Below are positions 41,579 through 52,200 of a stretch of 64,000 nt of DNA, one piece after another; positions within the stretch are counted from its first letter, which is position 1; each line of letters starts with the position of its first letter. The stretch spans positions 104,706,661 through 104,770,660 of the forward strand of contig CM035428.1 in NCBI GenBank assembly GCA_020310875.1, given 5' to 3'. This stretch comes from Ceratopteris richardii (taxonomy: Eukaryota > Streptophyta > Polypodiopsida > Polypodiales > Pteridaceae). The notes beneath the pieces were generated by a model, which saw only the letters and a list, made by a program, of their open reading frames with translations, searched no databases and had not been told where the DNA came from. The position numbers and the translations under genes are program-made.

Positions 41579-42622
41579 TCATGTCTGGGGAGGGGTAATT
41601 TCTGGTGTAGTGGTGGCTCCCCTTGGTTGAGCACATGGTAGTTGTACTCCCCCCCTCATCTTCTTTGATGGGGGACCTGCTGCTGATATTCTTCTTTGGA
41701 ATTCCTGAGCACGGGGCCATATGAGTGCCCGCTGAATAGGCACATCATAGGCCAGACATCGGTAGATTATTTTTGTGAGAGCGCAACATGCATGAAGCAC
41801 ATTTTTTTGCTTCTTGTTCCACCTCTGATGGGCTAGGTGGATCTGATCCATGATCCAGTGTGGCACATTGATGGGAAGGCTTTCTGTCTCTGCTAGATAC
41901 AAACTGAACCAAATTTTCTTTGGGGGCATTGTGAATCTTTCCTGTGCGGGGAAAGCAAAATGTTGCATGATGGTCCGCAGGTGAAGCGCAATGGTAGGTG
42001 TCATCGCTACCATATCCTTCAGCTTATTAAGATCTTTGTGTTTCATTCGACCTGGCACCATTGTTTCCTTTTCTGTGCGGATGTGCATGCCATGCATACC
42101 CAATGCTTCTCTTACCAGATTGAGGGTCAACTTGAATCTTTTAAGCTCATGACCCGGTAGCAGTGATGGCAACACAAAGGTGCTGTCGCCTCCCTTGGCC
42201 CTGCTTGGCGTGATGGTACTGATCAGATATGAACATCGTAAGAAATCCGGCTTTGGTAAGTGGGCCCTGAAATAACTGTCCACACCCGCTTTGATCCAAA
42301 CTGATCGCATGACTTCGGCGTTTTGATAGCTTTCAAACTCGCGCGTGAAAAAGTGGTATCGACCCCATTTGCCATTAAATTCCAATTCTGCTTCCCAGAA
42401 ATAGGTTCCATCGCCCAATGGTCCAGCGACATCACTGAACCAATGCGCATGCTTACCCACTTGAGAAGTGTGCCCTTGAGGAGGATCCTGAATGCGGAGC
42501 ACATGCACGGCTTGAAGTTCTTGCGACCTTGCGGTGAGATGTGGCTCGAGGAGGAGTGTTTCTATGTCCACAATCTGGGCACTGGATCCGGCTTGAGAAC
42601 TGGCACCTCCGGCTTCTGCCAT
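41579..42622 (-). CDS. R7 downstream ORF, N-terminal conserved domain
   Basis: Start taken at ATG 42622-42620 (MAEAGGASSQAG), the first ATG after the splice acceptor at 42644; the frame is open upstream to 42685. Core motifs: AHWFSDVAGPLGDGTYFWE, KWGRYHFFTREFESYQN, DFLRCSYLIST, LVREALGMHGMHIRTEKE, MQHFAFPAQERFTMPPKK and PHWIMDQIHLAHQRWNKK. R1 has the same domain at low identity (1441-2268) and R3 at high identity. The end PPQT-TGA-RV continues in frame into the next block. Compared with R3 there is an extra stretch of about 40 residues before the stop. Function unknown; faint resemblance to plant-transposon-protein type domains only. Confidence 0.85.
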   Translation of the reverse strand: MAEAGGASSQAGSSAQIVDIETLLLEPHLTARSQELQAVHVLRIQDPPQGHTSQVGKHAHWFSDVAGPLGDGTYFWEAELEFNGKWGRYHFFTREFESYQNAEVMRSVWIKAGVDSYFRAHLPKPDFLRCSYLISTITPSRAKGGDSTFVLPSLLPGHELKRFKLTLNLVREALGMHGMHIRTEKETMVPGRMKHKDLNKLKDMVAMTPTIALHLRTIMQHFAFPAQERFTMPPKKIWFSLYLAETESLPINVPHWIMDQIHLAHQRWNKKQKNVLHACCALTKIIYRCLAYDVPIQRALIWPRAQEFQRRISAAGPPSKKMRGGVQLPCAQPRGATTTPEITPPQT

Positions 42623-42642
42623 GGCCCTGCTTGCTTGTTGGT

Positions 42643-42670
42643 TCTGTGAGAATATAGAACCAAGTGTTAA
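42643..42670 (-). promoter_or_regulatory. Candidate branch point and 3' splice acceptor before the R7 downstream ORF
   Basis: Minus strand: GTTAAC (42670-42665), then CTTGGTTCTATATTCTCACAG ending at 42644 less one leading base, then AACC and ATG at 42622. Matches the R3 site base for base around TTCTCACAGAACC. Together with the donor at 54258 it would define an intron of about 11.6 kb removing gag-pol. Confidence 0.5.
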
Positions 42671-42851
42671 CATTGTAATGGACAAAATAAACCCGTTGTT
42701 GTCCCCTTTACAACATTAACATGAGGTAGATGATGAGTCAGTGGTTAGTAAGTGCACGATGACCGTGTGTGTAGTTAATGCCTGGTTAGTCCTAGGAGCT
42801 AGATGGAAAGGTGAGCTGTCTGACTAATGCAGTTAGTAAGTGGAGATGAAT

Positions 42852-45572
42852 TCACAGATTAGGGTCGGGGGGTTTATTACAAGTCTTAGGTTGCCAAACA
42901 CCATGAATGGCTTTTGGTCTTGGTTTTGTGGAGATTCGGGAGGGTTGCATGAGTAATTCTACTGGGAGTTGTTGTGTCCTCGGGACCCATTTATGAGTAA
43001 GTCTGTGCGTGCTTCTAGGTGGCAGTGTGCTCGAGTGTATCAGACAAGAGTGGGTAGTGACTGCTTGACCGAGTGAACCCTGTCGTGTATGATGTGAGTT
43101 GTGTGGGGTTAATTGAGCCCGCAAGCAAGCCTTAGGCACCCAAATTTGTCTTGATTGTGGGTCAGCCTTCATCGACTTCTTGGGTACCCAAATAGATTTT
43201 ATTTTCTCAACTGAGGTTTTAGGAGTCCTCTTATTAGCATCAAGTCGTTGATTACTAATAGGAAGTTGAGGCCGTTGTTGCAGCTTAGTTACGGCCGGCA
43301 GCTCGTCTTTCCGCACCCACATTTGTTTCATCGGTTGAGTTGTTCTGCTTCGCGCGTTCTTTTGGTCTTTCGCCTGGAGAGTCTTCAGTGATTGATCTGC
43401 CCTTAGGTGCTGCCTCCTTCTGGCCTTTGGAAAAGAAGGGAGTTCCATTGTGGTTCTGACTCCTTTTTTGAGATCTTCATTCTTCTGCATCACATAGCCT
43501 TGGACAAGAACAACATGGTCAACTTCATGTGTACCCCTGGAGGGACCAGGAGTCCGTGTCTTTTCTAGTTCCTTGAGTGCTCCATTATTTAACTCAATAG
43601 TAATTCTAGTCTGATTCACCCATACCTGAAGAAGTCCACTTCTTAGGTTTAAGTTGACTGCTTGGTCATAGATCCAGTCTTGACCCAGGACAAGGGGTTC
43701 TGTGAGGTCCTCATCTTGACATACTAGTACTTTAACTGTCATTGCCTCATCATGAATATAGAGGGGAAGTTCCACCTCGCCCATGCAAGGGGTTTCCACA
43801 CCTCCCAATCCTATGAGATATGCTTCCACAGGATTGATAGTTAATTGCAACTCTTGACAGTAAGACAATTTAACAGCACTAGTGGGTGCACCTGAGTCAA
43901 TCAAGGCTCTTACAGTCCTTGCACTCTTTCCTTGTCCTATATCTAAGGTTACGAAAGGACGTCGATCAGTTATCCTATGTGAGCTTGTTCCTGCGACTTC
44001 ACACATTGCCATATGATATCCTTGATCAGCATATGCGTCTTGCCTAGGATGCTCTCTACCTTGTCTTCTTAGTTTCATTCTTCGTATGCGCTCTAGGGCT
44101 TCTGCTTGAGCTTCTTCTCGAATTCGCTTTTCTTCCTCTTTGCGTTTCTTAGCAGTGTTGAGTCGGCTGAGCATTTCCTCCGTGAGGGGTTCCTGATACA
44201 ACTTGACTCTGCAACCGCTAATATAGTTTGGGAGAACATCACCCTCTAACGTGGCTAGTTGTACTGCTCCACTCGTGGAGATCCTATTGATGATCATAGG
44301 TCCGTAGCCTCTCTTTTCTAGCTTCCTCGCGTGTTGCTTCAGTGTGTAGACTAACACTAGATCTCCTGCTTTCAAACCCTTATCCTTCACATGGGCATCG
44401 AAGTATGCCTTCTGTCTCTTCTTGGCTGCATATATTCCTGCAGCGGCTCTCAGTCTTGTTTCCCCTAATCGTTCAAGGTCAAAGATCCTAGAGGAGAGCT
44501 CATGACCTGTCCATTTGTGCTCTTGCGCTATTCTCAATGTAGGAATCAAGAAGTCCAAGGGTAGCACAGCGTTTTGGCCAAATACCATCTGAAAGGGGGT
44601 GGCTTGGAGTACTGTTTTGTAAGCGACCCGGTATGCCCAAACAGCATGGTGTAGCTGTTTATCCCAATCAGAGTGTTTAGTGTTTACTAATTTTGTCAGT
44701 ACATTGCATAAGATCTTGTTGGTGCTTTCGGCTTGTCCATTAGCTTGAGGGTGATAGGGGGCAGACTTCTTATGTATTACCAAGAATTCTTGGAGTAGAT
44801 TTTCAATCACTTCATTTAAGAAGTGAGTGCCTCTATCACTGACTAGCTCTATAGGTAGCCCGTATCTAGTGAACACATTCTCAAATAAAAACTTAGCTGT
44901 TGTCTGAGCATCGTTCTTCGTTGTGGCTTTTACCTCTACCCACTTAGTGAGATAATCCGTGGCCACAATGATATATTCAGCATGTGAGCCCTTGGCTGGG
45001 GGATTAATAGGGCCAACAAAGTCTATTCCCCACTTAGAGAATGCACGTCCACCCATCATAGGTTTCAGTGGCATCTCATCTTTGCGTATAGGATATTGAG
45101 TTCGCTGACAGACATCACACCTTTTCACATAGGTATGTGCATCCATGTGAAGGGTAGGCCACCAGAAGCCCGCAAATAGTACTGCCTTGATCACCCGATC
45201 TGGTCCAAAGTGTCCTCCTGCTACACCTTGGTGAGCAGTTTCCAAGATCTTGAGATATTCACTTTCATGGACACATAGCCTTAGGTACCCATCTTTACCA
45301 CGCTTATATAGATTATCCCCAATGAGTGAGTAATCCTGGGCTTCTTGTTCTAAACTCCTTTTTCTAGCCAAGGTCATGTCTGGAGGGAATGTGTTTGTCC
45401 TCAGGAAGGATACTAGAGGTTCGCTCCAATCTGGCACAATGGATACTTGATAAAGAGTAGCGTGTTCCACCGGTGGTTTAGTGCGACAGATTGGGCATTC
45501 TTTGCACAACTTTTGGACATCCGCTTCCATAGTTGGCCAATGTACTCCGAGTCTCTTTAGAGTCTGTAAAGT
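42852..45572 (-). CDS. R7 integrase, second protease PR2 and W-x-P-K tail
   Basis: In frame with the block before it after TGA 45573-45575. The first zinc module ends here (CKECPICRTK, about 45480-45500); the second is whole: AHQGVAGGH...CDVC (45108-45240). Core: GIDFVGPI, VSDRGTHF and the Glu of GQAES with D-D-35-E spacing. GQNAVLP and LKAGDLVLVYTLKQHARK end integrase. Then PR2: RALIDSGAPTSAVKLS (DSG at about 43890-43898), flap-like YLIGLGGVETP, and PLVLGQDWIYDQ. The tail has five repeats of one type: MWVRKDE, SIWVPKKS, QIWVPKAC, HKWVPRTQ and GVWQPKTC. It ends KPPDPNL, TAA-like stop at 42852. No chromodomain. Confidence 0.92.
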   Translation of the reverse strand, partial: TLQTLKRLGVHWPTMEADVQKLCKECPICRTKPPVEHATLYQVSIVPDWSEPLVSFLRTNTFPPDMTLARKRSLEQEAQDYSLIGDNLYKRGKDGYLRLCVHESEYLKILETAHQGVAGGHFGPDRVIKAVLFAGFWWPTLHMDAHTYVKRCDVCQRTQYPIRKDEMPLKPMMGGRAFSKWGIDFVGPINPPAKGSHAEYIIVATDYLTKWVEVKATTKNDAQTTAKFLFENVFTRYGLPIELVSDRGTHFLNEVIENLLQEFLVIHKKSAPYHPQANGQAESTNKILCNVLTKLVNTKHSDWDKQLHHAVWAYRVAYKTVLQATPFQMVFGQNAVLPLDFLIPTLRIAQEHKWTGHELSSRIFDLERLGETRLRAAAGIYAAKKRQKAYFDAHVKDKGLKAGDLVLVYTLKQHARKLEKRGYGPMIINRISTSGAVQLATLEGDVLPNYISGCRVKLYQEPLTEEMLSRLNTAKKRKEEEKRIREEAQAEALERIRRMKLRRQGREHPRQDAYADQGYHMAMCEVAGTSSHRITDRRPFVTLDIGQGKSARTVRALIDSGAPTSAVKLSYCQELQLTINPVEAYLIGLGGVETPCMGEVELPLYIHDEAMTVKVLVCQDEDLTEPLVLGQDWIYDQAVNLNLRSGLLQVWVNQTRITIELNNGALKELEKTRTPGPSRGTHEVDHVVLVQGYVMQKNEDLKKGVRTTMELPSFPKARRRQHLRADQSLKTLQAKDQKNARSRTTQPMKQMWVRKDELPAVTKLQQRPQLPISNQRLDANKRTPKTSVEKIKSIWVPKKSMKADPQSRQIWVPKACLRAQLTPHNSHHTRQGSLGQAVTTHSCLIHSSTLPPRSTHRLTHKWVPRTQQLPVELLMQPSRISTKPRPKAIHGVWQPKTCNKPPDPNL

Positions 45573-46289
45573 TCATTGTTTTGAATAGTGTTGCTCTAAT
45601 GCACCTACGTGTGCTAGTTGCAACCATTTAGCATACTCATCCTCTTCCACACAACAAGCCAAGATCCCTTGATCTGTGTGCTTGTACATGCTTCCTGCCA
45701 TGATGTGGTACTTTTGGGCTTTCACAACCTCTCTATTCCGTGTGTTTACTACTGGATGGTTAGGCCCGTATGTCAATACTGGTACCAATGGCTTAGCCCA
45801 CTGCGGCACCACTTCTAAATTGAACAAGTAAGCATCAGGAAGATCATCTGATACTCCCTGTGGGGCTTCTCCAGAGGTGAGCCTAGAGAGATGATCTGCT
45901 CCCAAATGAGTCCTACCTTTCCTCACCACAACCTCAAAATCATATTCCATTAGTAAGAGAAACCATCTTACTAATCTTCCTGTATTGCATGGCTTGTTTA
46001 CGAGATATAACAATGCTTGGTGATCAGTAAAAAATTTAAACTTATTTGCAAGCAAATAGTGTCTAAATTTCTTGACTGCATATACCATGCCTAAGCCTTC
46101 TCTCTCTGTAGTGGTGTAATTTCGTTCAGCTGCATTCAATTGTCTACTAGCGTAGGCAATTGGAAGATCCATATTACCTTCACCCGTAGGTTGTGCGAGT
46201 ACACATCCAATAGCATAATTGGATGCATCCACATGAACATGGAATGGCTTATTCCAATCTGGTGTGGTCAAGATTGGTGCTGAACATAA
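45573..46289 (-). CDS. R7 RNase H and start of the first integrase zinc module
   Basis: Lies between two in-frame TGA codons (46290-46292 and 45573-45575). Starts LCSAPILTTPDW. RNase H: HVDASNYAIGCVLAQ (Asp), TTEREGLGMVYAV (Glu), FFTDHQALLYLVNKP (Asp) and GADHLSR (Asp). The first zinc module begins: IMAGSMYKHTDQGIL, then AHVGALEQHYSKQ-stop. R2 has Gln at the second stop. The first stop is CGA-to-TGA judging from R2, which reads Arg there but has a TGA one codon earlier. The enzyme would degrade the RNA strand during reverse transcription. Confidence 0.93.
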   Translation of the reverse strand, partial: LCSAPILTTPDWNKPFHVHVDASNYAIGCVLAQPTGEGNMDLPIAYASRQLNAAERNYTTTEREGLGMVYAVKKFRHYLLANKFKFFTDHQALLYLVNKPCNTGRLVRWFLLLMEYDFEVVVRKGRTHLGADHLSRLTSGEAPQGVSDDLPDAYLFNLEVVPQWAKPLVPVLTYGPNHPVVNTRNREVVKAQKYHIMAGSMYKHTDQGILACCVEEDEYAKWLQLAHVGALEQHYSKQ

Positions 46290-49200
46290 TCATCGTTTAA
46301 GCTCCTGGAAGGAATTCTCACATTCATCAGTCCACTCAAAGTTAGTCAGAAGTCGGTACATGGGCTTTGCAATGACAGCATACATGTGTATAAATCGTCG
46401 GTAATAACCACAATGCCCCATGAAAGCTTGTACTTCCTTGACATTCTTTGGCCTGGGTAGCTCTGCTATGGCTCTCACTTTCTCTTCATCAGTAGATATG
46501 CCATTCTTTGACACTATGTGCCCTAGAATCTTGCCTTGCCTGACCATAAAGACGCACTTTTCTGGGTTCAGGCAGACCTGATATTCTCTACATTTGTCAA
46601 AGATTTGTCTGAGCTCAGGAATATGGGTTTGTCTAATATTGGAATGAGCACAAAGATCATCAACATAGAGTTCTAAATTCTTCCTCAGGAACTCTTTAAA
46701 TACATGGCACATCAGCCTCTGGAAGGTTGCTGGCGCATTGGTAAGCCCAAATGGCATTACCCTAAAGGCAAATATGCCCCATTCTGTGGCAAAAGCTGTT
46801 TTATGTTGATCCTCTGGGGCAATGGCCACTTGATTGTAGCCCGAAAAACCATCAAGGAAGCTATACACTTCCTTGCCTGCTACTCGTTCTAAGAGATGTT
46901 CTGTGATGGGAAGCGGATAGTTATCTCGAATTGTGGCTGCATTGACCTTCTTCAAGTTAATGCATACACGCAGTTTTCCGTTCTTCTTGGGCACCACCAC
47001 AATGGGGGATACCCATTCAGTGTGCTCAATTTCATAGATAGATCCAGCTTCGACCAGTCTATCTATCTCCTCTTTAATCTTAGCAGCATAATTATCGTTA
47101 TATGTATAAGGCTTTTGCTTAGAGGGTTTAGCATCTGAGGTCATGGGGATGGTGTGTGAGCATATGTCTGGGTCAACACCCTTCAAATCCTTGTAACTCC
47201 AAGCAAATACATCTCTGTATTCTCTTAGCAAGGCTATTAACGCATGCTCTTCTTCCTCTGTTAGGTCATGACCTATGTACGTGCATCTCTCCTCTCCTTC
47301 TTTTAGGGCCACTACTACTTTCTTGGTGGTTTCTTTGTTATCATAGGCCTCTCCTGCTTGTGCCTCTCGTTTAGGCATTCTTATCATGAGTCTCCTATCG
47401 TCTATCTCATACTTCTTAAAATTTTCTGGGACCTCAAACAAAGATTCTTCCTCTTCTGGTGAGACTTCTCTCTTCTTTCGTTTCTTTCCTTCTTCCTTCG
47501 GGGTCACATGTGTTGCTAATCTTACATCATTTGTGAGCTCTCCATGCCTCTGGGGTTGAAATTCTACTTCATGGAAGTATTCTTCATCTGATGCAAATGG
47601 TGGGTCCATAATGATTGACTCTAGATCGGAGTCACTTGCATCCTCAAATGCATCAGGGCTAGGCTCGCATTCTTCTAGAACTACCTCTCCCATCATTGGC
47701 TCTATGGAGAAGACTGAGATGTCATAGCCATCCTCATCACAGTGAGGCGTCCATTGTTCCTCATTGATGGCTACATCCATTGTTGCTAGGATTTCTGCCC
47801 AGCCGTGGGGTTCGAATTCTTCGTCAGGAAATACTACAGGTGCGTAGGCTGGGTCGTGAATTGATCTATGTGTTTCGTTTGCACCTATATCTCTGGCCTT
47901 CTCTCTCTTCTCTTCTTCTACTGCTACCTTGCACATCCATAAGTGGGTGTCTTCCTGCATCCATGAGGATCCTGATCCTATGGAATGCACAGATTCCGTA
48001 TCATCCTTGGCTCTATGGATGGGATTCCATTGGATAGGGGGAACATCCCTATGAGAGTAATCTTTGAGATTCACTTTGGTCGTAACACCCAAGTGTTGCA
48101 GGTACAAAGAATTGGTTCCCCAATCCTGTACCACTTGCAATTGTCGCATAAAGGGTCGTCCCAAGATCATTTCATAGGCATGGTTCTTGCTAAAGTCACA
48201 TATGGCAAAGGTATGCTCGAACTCGACACCACAGGTGGTGAGAGTTATTCCTTCTAGCAATCCTAAGGGTCTCTCAATATGACCATCGGCCATCTGCAAT
48301 TTCATTCTCGTTGGCCTGAGTGCTGGCTTGCCCCAACGCTTCCATAGGGAAGTGGTGGCAATTGCAACTCCTGCGCCTGAGTCCAAAATTGCCTTGGTGG
48401 TGTACTCCTGGTAGGTAATGGGGAGATAGGTGTTCCCTTCTTCACCTTCACACATACTTCCTATCTTATCCAAGGGTATTTCTGGCACTGTCCTATGTGA
48501 TCCTACCTGGGAACGAGGTTTTGCTATCTCTGGTACTTGTTTGGCTACATGTTTCCATAATTCAGGTCTAACCTTGAGTAGCTCTTCTAACTTGAGATTG
48601 CACTGCACTTTAGTATTTTTCACTACCTCTGTGTTCCTAGGTATGACTGAATCTTCATTTCTTACCATGACTGTGGGTGCTCTCATACACGTGGACTTTG
48701 CTTCCCATGGGCCTGTGAAATGGGGTAGCTCTTGTATGGAATTGGATTCAAAGTCCAATCTCTCATGAGACTGAGTACTCTCATGCTCCCCGTAAATAGA
48801 TGGGATGTCTTGTGGGAATTGGTCGTGTGCATCATCCACAAGTTCAAAGGGAGGGGCGACTTCACTTTCGTTATCCCATTTATCTTCTTGAATTTCTCGT
48901 AGGAAGTCTGGTGCAAACCGATTCATAGAAGAAGAAGTGTCTGGCTCCGTAGAATTAGGCACGTAAGCAACCTGGGAAGGAGGGCTTATTCTATCGTTGG
49001 CTCTTTCCTCGCTCTCATAGATGTTTGGAGCACAAGCTTCCTGGGGAGGATTACTTATTCTATTACTTTTCCGAACAGGCTCATATGCTTCCTGAGAAGG
49101 AATGTATGCAACCTGTGGAGGTACGTGAGCTTTCGAGGGAGGCTTATCTGCCTTTTGGGGGGGAAGATAAGCTTCTTGAGGAGGCACATGGGCTTCCTGA

Positions 49201-52200
49201 AGAGGCTGGCTTATCCGTTCTCTTGCCCTTTCCTTTCTTTGAGGGGCAGGTTCCTTTTCCGATTGTGCAATTAGCCTCTCCATTCTTTCCAGTGAAGGGG
49301 GGTAGTCTGGTTCAGTGGAATTAGGCACATAAGCTTCCGGTGGGGGATGGGTCATGTTGTTGCTTGCTTTATCTCTTTCTTGATTTTTTTCTTCCTTGGC
49401 AGATCTTGCAATTATGCCCTCTAACTTCTCTAGAAGTCCATCCAAGTGTAATTGCGTCTTGGCTGAGCCCGAGTAATTGAAAAGGCGACTAGCTTCAAAC
49501 ATAGTCTGAGCCAATGCGACCATTTTCGCGCAAAGCTTGGTTCTTTCTATCTCTAGGTCAGCTCTAGGGTAGCACTTGTCATGATCCGTTACGTTTGGCC
49601 CTTCTTGGATTCTGGCCTGATATGCTTTAAGCATCATGTCTATATCTTCAGGAGTGGGATCAGCTAATACTGATCCTGCTCTAGGGGGTGGTGGAATTGT
49701 ATGAGGTGGGTTGGAAGGTGGCGGGTCGGATGGCGATGGGAAAGGTGGTGGTGGGGTAGTGTGAGAGGGAGTTTGAGATGTGAGTTCAGTTATCTTGGCT
49801 TTGGTTTCTCTTATGCTTTCCTCAAGTTCACTCATCTTTTTAGCCCATTGTCTTTTCATTCTTTCCCGACTATCTCTCCACGCTCTAGTCCTTTTCTTGG
49901 TTATGCTCTCAGTTTCACTAGCTGTTGGGCTCTTTTCCTGGTCTACCCCTTGGTTTTGCTGCAATGCTTGAGCTCTAGTGACTACCTGTACTGGTGCGGT
50001 GGAAGTCACGCTCCCTGTGGAGTCTACCACTAATCCAACAACGTTGATAGGAGTGATTTTTGGCATGTTATTGGGATTTTTAGGGCAATCTCGTAAGAGA
50101 TGCTCCTTCCCACACTCTTGGCAATAGCCTTGGATCGTCACTGACTGGGGTTGTGTAGGTGGAGGTAAGGGACAATCACGGATGAGGTGATCCCCCTGGC
50201 ATCTGTAGCATGGTCCTCGAGGGAACGGGGGTCTTACCTGCCTAGGTTGAGGTCTAGGGTTGGGGTTTGCATACATGACATTTGTGTAATCTGATTCCCA
50301 ACTAGGTTCATTTGGCTCTTCACTATAGTAGGACTCACCATGTTCAGGAGACTGCATGAAGTAAGCCTGGGGACTCTCAACATGCGTAGAATCAAAGCTA
50401 TGGTCACTGGGATCACTTTCTGAAAGCAAAGGTGTTATGGGGACTATAGCTCTGTTTAGGTTTTCTTCTGTAGCTGCATACTTTACAGGGATTAAGTTGG
50501 ATGGAGCTGGAGGTTGTTGGGCTAACACCGGCTGAGGCCTTTGCTGTGCTTGGTATTGTGGTTGGTAGGTCTGTTGAGGCCTAGCATAGTGTTGTGGTTG
50601 GTATTGGTTCTGGTATCTGCCTTGTTGAGGGTATGGCTGTGGGTAGGTTTGCCTAACTGCTTGCTTGTTGTATGGGCAGTCTTGTGCTGTGTGATTTGTG
50701 TATCTTCGTTCGATAGTGCAGTACTGGCTACTAGGATTAACTTGGGGTTGAGCCATAATGGGACATACATTCGCCATGTGGTCGCCACCACATGTGTAGC
50801 ATCTCTTCACAGGGACAAATCTCGGAATTTGTTTGCTATAGACACCTAATTTCTGAGCCACTTTCTTTGCAAGTTCCTCAATTGATGTGGATTGCGTGGA
50901 TGAGAGGCTAGAGGCACCATCAGAATCTTTGTAGATTTTGGAAAGCTCTAACTCCTCCCCTAGGTTATCCTCAATGTCAATGCACATGCGTACACACTCT
51001 TCTATGGTCCTAGGGTCTTTCAAGTACACATATGATCTTAATTTGGTACTTAGCAATCCATCCAAGAATAAAGCCACTTGCTTAGCTGGTGTGGGTAGGT
51101 CGGGAACAGGGCATCTTTCAAGATATTGCCTAAATCTTCGTCCTGCAAGTCTCACGGTCTCTTGAGGGGTTTGCTTGAAGCTATGAATCAGCGAGGAGGT
51201 ATTATGTCTGATGCCACTCTTAGAGAACTCAATAATGAAGGCCTCTAGGAGTTGATCTATGCTCCTGAACTGTCTCTCGTTTAGTGGCTGAAACCATGTC
51301 AGGGCAGTGTTCCTAAGGGTTAGACCAAAGGCATTGTACTGAGTGAATAGATCCTCTACTTGTTCAGCTCTCAGGACTTGCCTAAACTCAGCCACATGAT
51401 CGTATGGATCTCTAGTGCCATCGAAGTAGTTCTTCATGGACTTAACTAGCTGAGTCGGTCTCAAAGTCCTTGTGTGCTCTCTAGGTCGTGGTAGAGGGAA
51501 CTCATCTGCATTTCTTTGATTCCTGTGAGCTCTAAGTATCTCAGGTTCTACCCTATTTGTTTCCGTCCTCGTTCTTTCTCTGCCCACTGGGTTGGCAAAG
51601 CTTACTTCTGGTCTATCTCTGCTTCTGTCTCTTTGCATTCCATGAGCTTGGGATATTCCAGCTCCAGGGTGACCATAGGATACATTCGATCTTGGTTGAG
51701 GAAAAATGAATTCACCCTTCCAAGTGTAAGCATGCCTATCATTTTCTGTCACCACAAAGATCCTCTCCGAAGCGTGATCTAAGTAAGTTACTCTGCCTGG
51801 GCTATCAGGATCCTTAAACTCATAGAACATGATTGTCCCTATATCAAATGGCCGATCAGATTTATATCTCCAAAAGGCTTCATCAGTTTCTCGATTGAGG
51901 AGCAACTCTATGCTCTTGTTGTCCTGGGGAATCCACTCTGGTGTGATAATTCTAGTGAGAACCGATTTGCCTCGAGGGGTTCTAGGTTCTGCACCCATGT
52001 TTCCTTGCTCTACGTCCCCTAAGTCCGCTTCTGAGATCACATTCCCAAATTCGTCCGTCCTATCTGGGTGACTGGTGACTACGTATATGGTTCCTTCTTT
52101 GTCCAAGTATGCTCCGTTTTCGAACTTGACAGCTGGGTGCTCCAATCCAATGGATTGATCAGGATTCTTAATCTGTACCACAGATCTTCCTAAGCCGTCC

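Noticed and set aside
41579..42622. Envelope glycoprotein
   Set aside because: Position after pol suggests env, but I see no signal peptide, transmembrane segment or glycoprotein-like cysteine pattern in R1, R3 or R7.
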